Origin: an uncultured Litoreibacter sp.
GTDB taxonomy: Bacteria; Pseudomonadota; Alphaproteobacteria; Rhodobacterales; Rhodobacteraceae
Assembly: GCA_947492995.1 (NCBI GenBank)
Contig: CANLOU010000004.1
Location: forward strand, 186,001 to 250,000
Direction: 5' to 3'
DNA: 64,000 bases
Part shown: positions 61,328-64,000 of the stretch, piece after piece
Numbering within the stretch: position 1 is the first letter of the stretch
Layout of the letters: the number at the start of each line of letters is the position of its first letter
The notes under the pieces: generated by a model
Database searches by the model: none
Seen by the model: only the letters and a program-made list of their open reading frames with translations
What the model was told of the DNA's origin: nothing
Position numbers and translations under genes: made by a program

Positions 61328-62620
61328 ATGAGCCAATTTTCAATCAAACGTTACCTGCCACGCAGCCTTTATGGGCGGGCGGCGCTGATTTTGTTGGTGC
61401 CCATTATCACCATCCAGCTCGTCGTGTCATTCGGCTTCATTCAGCGGCTCTACGAGGACGTCACCGTCCAGATGACGTCGAACATGGTGCCGCAGCTGGA
61501 ATTGCTGTTGAACACGGAAGACAGCGCGCTGGCCGCGACCGCCGAGACGTTGCGGCTGGAGGCCCGGCACGGGCAAGAGACGGTGCGCAGCCGGGTGCGG
61601 TTTTATGACCTGTCGGGCCGCGCGGTGCGCGACACGCTGGCGCTGAATTTTCCCGAGCTTGAGGCGGTTGATCTGGTGCAGGACCGCAAGCAGGTTTTCA
61701 TCACCTTCGCCAGCGACCAAGGCCTGTTGAACGTCACCTTCCCGCGCAGCCGTGTCTCGGCGCGCAACCCGCACCAGTTGCTGGTGCTGATGCTGGCGAC
61801 TGGCGCGTTGATGACGTTGATAGCGTACTTGTTCCTGCGCAACCAATTGCGCCCGATCCGCAGGCTCGCCAACGCGGCAGAGGCTTTCGGCAAGGGGCAG
61901 GTTGTCACCTACCACCCCTCAGGGGCCAATGAGGTGCGCTCCGCCGGGGGGGCGTTTTTGAATATGCGCTCGCGGATCGAGCGGCAGACCCAGCAGCGCA
62001 CCTTGATGCTGTCGGGCGTCAGCCATGACCTGCGCACGCCCTTGACGCGCCTGAAACTTGGCCTGTCTATGCAACCCCCTGGCAAGGATGTCGACGCGTT
62101 GATGGGCGATGTGGGGGAGATGGAGAACCTCATCACCGCCTTTCTCGATTTCGCCCGCGCCGACGCCACGGAGGAGCTGGAACCCTGCGACCCCGTCCAA
62201 TTGGTGCGCGAGATCTGCGACAATGCTGCGCGGGCAGGGCAGGCGGTCGCCCTTGGGACAATGCCCGATGCCGGAGTGGAGATGAAGCTGCGCCCCATGG
62301 CGATCAAGCGGGCGCTGGAAAACCTGACCGGCAATGCGGTGCGTTACGGCACCAATGCGCGGATCTCGTTGGAGGTGTTGGAGACAGCGCTGCGGATCAC
62401 CGTCGAAGATGACGGCCCCGGCATCCCGGAAGCGAAACGGGAGGAGGCGCTGAAGCCATTCGCGCGCCTTGATGCGTCTCGCAACCAGAACAAGGGCTCA
62501 GGTGTGGGTCTTGGTCTCGCCATTGCCGCCGATATTGCCCGCAGCCATGGCGGCTCCTTGCGGCTGGGGGAAAGTGTTGCGTTGGGCGGCCTCAGCGCCG
62601 ACCTAGTGTTGCCGCGTTAG
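61328..62620 (+). CDS. EnvZ-like sensor histidine kinase
   Basis: A 430-residue membrane sensor kinase. An N-terminal membrane segment (ALILLVPIITIQLVVSFGFI), a periplasmic domain of about 110 residues and a second segment (LLVLMLATGALMTLIAYLFL) precede a HAMP domain. The kinase part has the phospho-acceptor histidine in SGVSHDLRTPLTRLKL, N box LENLTGNAVRYG, DDGPGIPEAK and GVGLGLAIAADI. The layout resembles EnvZ. No response regulator gene lies nearby, so its partner must be elsewhere. Confidence 0.92.
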   Translation: MSQFSIKRYLPRSLYGRAALILLVPIITIQLVVSFGFIQRLYEDVTVQMTSNMVPQLELLLNTEDSALAATAETLRLEARHGQETVRSRVRFYDLSGRAVRDTLALNFPELEAVDLVQDRKQVFITFASDQGLLNVTFPRSRVSARNPHQLLVLMLATGALMTLIAYLFLRNQLRPIRRLANAAEAFGKGQVVTYHPSGANEVRSAGGAFLNMRSRIERQTQQRTLMLSGVSHDLRTPLTRLKLGLSMQPPGKDVDALMGDVGEMENLITAFLDFARADATEELEPCDPVQLVREICDNAARAGQAVALGTMPDAGVEMKLRPMAIKRALENLTGNAVRYGTNARISLEVLETALRITVEDDGPGIPEAKREEALKPFARLDASRNQNKGSGVGLGLAIAADIARSHGGSLRLGESVALGGLSADLVLPR

Positions 62621-62727
62621 ACGCCAATTTTACCCCATGCTTGACAGGCCGGCTTCCTTAGGCTGAGGTTGGGGCGTGTTGCGCCTCTGGTCATGGTGGC
62701 TTGGCGCGTCGGGTTGAGGGGCCTTTT

Positions 62728-62970
62728 ATGAGAAAAATACTGTTATCCAGCGTCGTATCCGTAGCCTTGGCGGGCAGCGTGATTGGTGAGGCACATGCCG
62801 GTTCATCGGCACCACCACCACCTGCATCGTCGAGTGGCAATGACGATGGGATCATCGTCGCGGTTGTTGTTCTGGCGTTGGGTGCTTTGATCTTTGGTCA
62901 GGGCTTTGGCACGCGCAATCGCAACAAGACGCAGACGCGCACCAAAAAGTCGGCAAACTCTGAGTACTAG
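62728..62970 (+). CDS. Small exported or membrane protein
   Basis: An 80-residue protein with signal-like MRKILLSSVVSVALAGSVIGEAHAG, a Pro/Ser stretch (APPPPASSSG), then one membrane segment GIIVAVVVLALGALIFGQGF and a basic tail (TRNRNKTQTRTKK). ATG 62728 follows GAGGGGCC. It converges on the sterol-desaturase gene and overlaps its stop by 4 bases. No family recognised. Confidence 0.65.
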   Translation: MRKILLSSVVSVALAGSVIGEAHAGSSAPPPPASSSGNDDGIIVAVVVLALGALIFGQGFGTRNRNKTQTRTKKSANSEY

Positions 62971-63920
62971 TCGCCATCCCTAGAGCGTGGCTCGGTGGTT
63001 CGGGCCGCGCTGAACATGTCCCGGATGGGCACAACGAGGGCTGACACAAGGCTTGTGTGGCGTTGCTCCATTAGCCGGCCGTTGCCGTCTGCCAGCCCGA
63101 CGCCAAATTCCTCGGGCGCGTCGGGGATATAGAGCGAGCCGAACATCCAATCCCAAACCGCGAAATTCTCGCCATAGTTTTTATTGTGGTGACGCGGCTC
63201 AAGCGAGTGGTGTATCTGGTGCTGAGCGGGGGAAATAATCAACCGTTCCCAAAACGGCCCGAAGCTGATCCAGATATGCGAATGACGAAAATTCGCCATC
63301 AGCACGTTCAAAATGAAGAAGAAGCTGTTGACCCCGGCGATCTGCGCGCCGCTGAATTCCGCGCCCAGCAGCCCCAAAAACAGCCCCTGCGCCAACCCAA
63401 AAAACACGCTGGTGGCGGCGGTGACCACGATGTCTGACAGGGGGTGCTGGCGGTAGGCCGTGACAGGCGTCAAAACCTCGGCGCTGTGATGCAGGGAATG
63501 TAGCGGCCAGAGCCAGCGGTTTTCGTGATAGATGCGGTGTACCCAGTACACGATGAAGTCGTTCAGGGTGAAGACCGCCAAGGCGATCAACCAAGGGTTC
63601 GGCGACACGGGCGTAGCGGAGGATTGGCCTGCAACCCAACCAGACACCACAACCGCGATGACCGAGGTCAGCGCAATTTTGTTGAACACGCCAAACAGCG
63701 TCAGCAGGCGCCCCAGCACGAACAGTTTGATGTCCAGCCGGTGCGAGGTATGCGCGTAGATGGATTTTGGCGCGACCCAGGCCCAAAACCCGCCGCCCGT
63801 CCTGCGCAGCCTGTAGATGACATATGCAATCAGCAGGGCGCAAAGCAGGTACTCGGGCGCGATAATGACACCAGCACCAAAAAAGGTCGTATAGATATGT
63901 CCGAAATCCAACCAATCCAT
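62967..63920 (-). CDS. Sterol desaturase/fatty acid hydroxylase family protein
   Basis: A 317-residue membrane enzyme of the di-iron fatty-acid-hydroxylase superfamily: histidine clusters YWVHRIYHENRWLWPLHSLHH and, later, ISPAQHQIHHSLEPRHHNKNYG, with several membrane segments before and between. WMFGSLYIPD follows the last cluster. In this superfamily O2 and iron are used to hydroxylate or desaturate a lipid; the substrate cannot be named. ATG 63920. The nearest neighbour upstream is a tRNA gene. Confidence 0.9.
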   Translation of the reverse strand: MDWLDFGHIYTTFFGAGVIIAPEYLLCALLIAYVIYRLRRTGGGFWAWVAPKSIYAHTSHRLDIKLFVLGRLLTLFGVFNKIALTSVIAVVVSGWVAGQSSATPVSPNPWLIALAVFTLNDFIVYWVHRIYHENRWLWPLHSLHHSAEVLTPVTAYRQHPLSDIVVTAATSVFFGLAQGLFLGLLGAEFSGAQIAGVNSFFFILNVLMANFRHSHIWISFGPFWERLIISPAQHQIHHSLEPRHHNKNYGENFAVWDWMFGSLYIPDAPEEFGVGLADGNGRLMEQRHTSLVSALVVPIRDMFSAARTTEPRSRDGD

Positions 63921-63951
63921 AGCGGCAAGTTTAGCCAGCTTGGCGGGAAGA

Positions 63952-64000
63952 TGGTAGGCCCGGCAGGACTTGAACCCGCAACCAAAGCGTTATGAGCGCT
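63952..64000 (-). tRNA. tRNA with anticodon CAU (Met or Ile2), 3' part
   Basis: On the minus strand the visible part starts AGCGCTCATAACGCT (anticodon CAT in loop CTCATAA), then variable loop, GCGGGTTCAAGTCCTGC T arm, and GGGCCTACCA with encoded CCA. The 5' half is beyond the window end. CAU could be elongator Met or, after lysidine modification, Ile2; the missing half decides. Confidence 0.85.

Noticed and set aside
63525-63995. Open frame on the plus strand ending VGPAGLEPATKAL
   Set aside because: Its last residues are the well-known false peptide from reading a tRNA antisense; the rest is antisense to the sterol-desaturase-family gene.

Overview
This GC-rich, gene-dense window reads as a chromosome segment of an alphaproteobacterium of the Rhodobacterales (Roseobacter group). 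The clues are a C4-pathway 5-aminolevulinate synthase, an MEP-pathway ispG beside a RodZ-like gene, the DUF2849 and DUF934 genes inside an assimilatory sulfur operon, CoxD/CoxE/XdhC-type maturation genes, a DUF4167 protein, and short GGGATATTT-type elements between genes. No CRISPR array, insertion sequence, rRNA gene or complete prophage was seen.

Layout. 1-5.4 kb: 3' part of der, dnaB, and the pyrC-pyrE pair. 5.5-14.4 kb: an accessory surface-glycan block made of two divergent tight operons. It holds four glycosyltransferase-type genes, two of them with extra domains, a sulfotransferase/hydrolase fusion and a lone paralogue of that hydrolase. An AT-rich gap and a glycoside-hydrolase-like gene follow (to 16.3 kb). 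16.3-22.4 kb: a glutaryl-CoA-dehydrogenase-like gene, then an overlapping set (MoxR/CoxD-type ATPase, CoxE-type VWA protein, DUF1203, XdhC, MoeA-like) that looks like a molybdenum-hydroxylase maturation module without its enzyme. 22.4-24.2 kb: infC with a probable AUA start, and an Ala/Glu-rich exported repeat protein. 24.2-30.2 kb: the sulfite-reduction operon cysG-DUF2849-cysI-cysH-DUF934 followed by fpr, with a divergent Lrp/AsnC regulator. 30.2-35 kb: a membrane protein, a DUF1007/NicO nickel-cobalt export pair, an M20 peptidase and a small exported protein. 35.1-42.5 kb: hemA, rodZ-like, ispG, DUF1499, a small Cys-rich protein, prfA-prmC and DUF4167. 42.5-50 kb: a six-gene envelope operon lptF-lptG-lptD-surA-pdxA-rsmA on the minus strand. 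50-57 kb: pepA-holC, a retropepsin-like protease, MarC, an ABC-F ATPase, ndk, DUF4112 and a TfoX C-terminal-domain protein. 57-64 kb: an SDR divergent from a BKACE-family enzyme, a solitary contractile-tail sheath gene, tRNA-Asn, a metallo-beta-lactamase-fold hydrolase, a sensor kinase, a small membrane protein, a sterol-desaturase-family protein and the 3' part of a tRNA with anticodon CAU.

The most unusual items are: the complete but solitary tail-sheath gene next to tRNA-Asn; the divergent glycan operons sharing a perfect 17-bp direct repeat 50 bp apart in their promoter region; twin palindromes with the same arms after both ispG and ndk; the enzyme-less Cox-type maturation set; an 11-bp tandem repeat after the nickel exporter; and two GGAA-TTCC operators spaced 30 bp apart in front of the Lrp gene. 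Intergenic gaps are all below about 300 bases.
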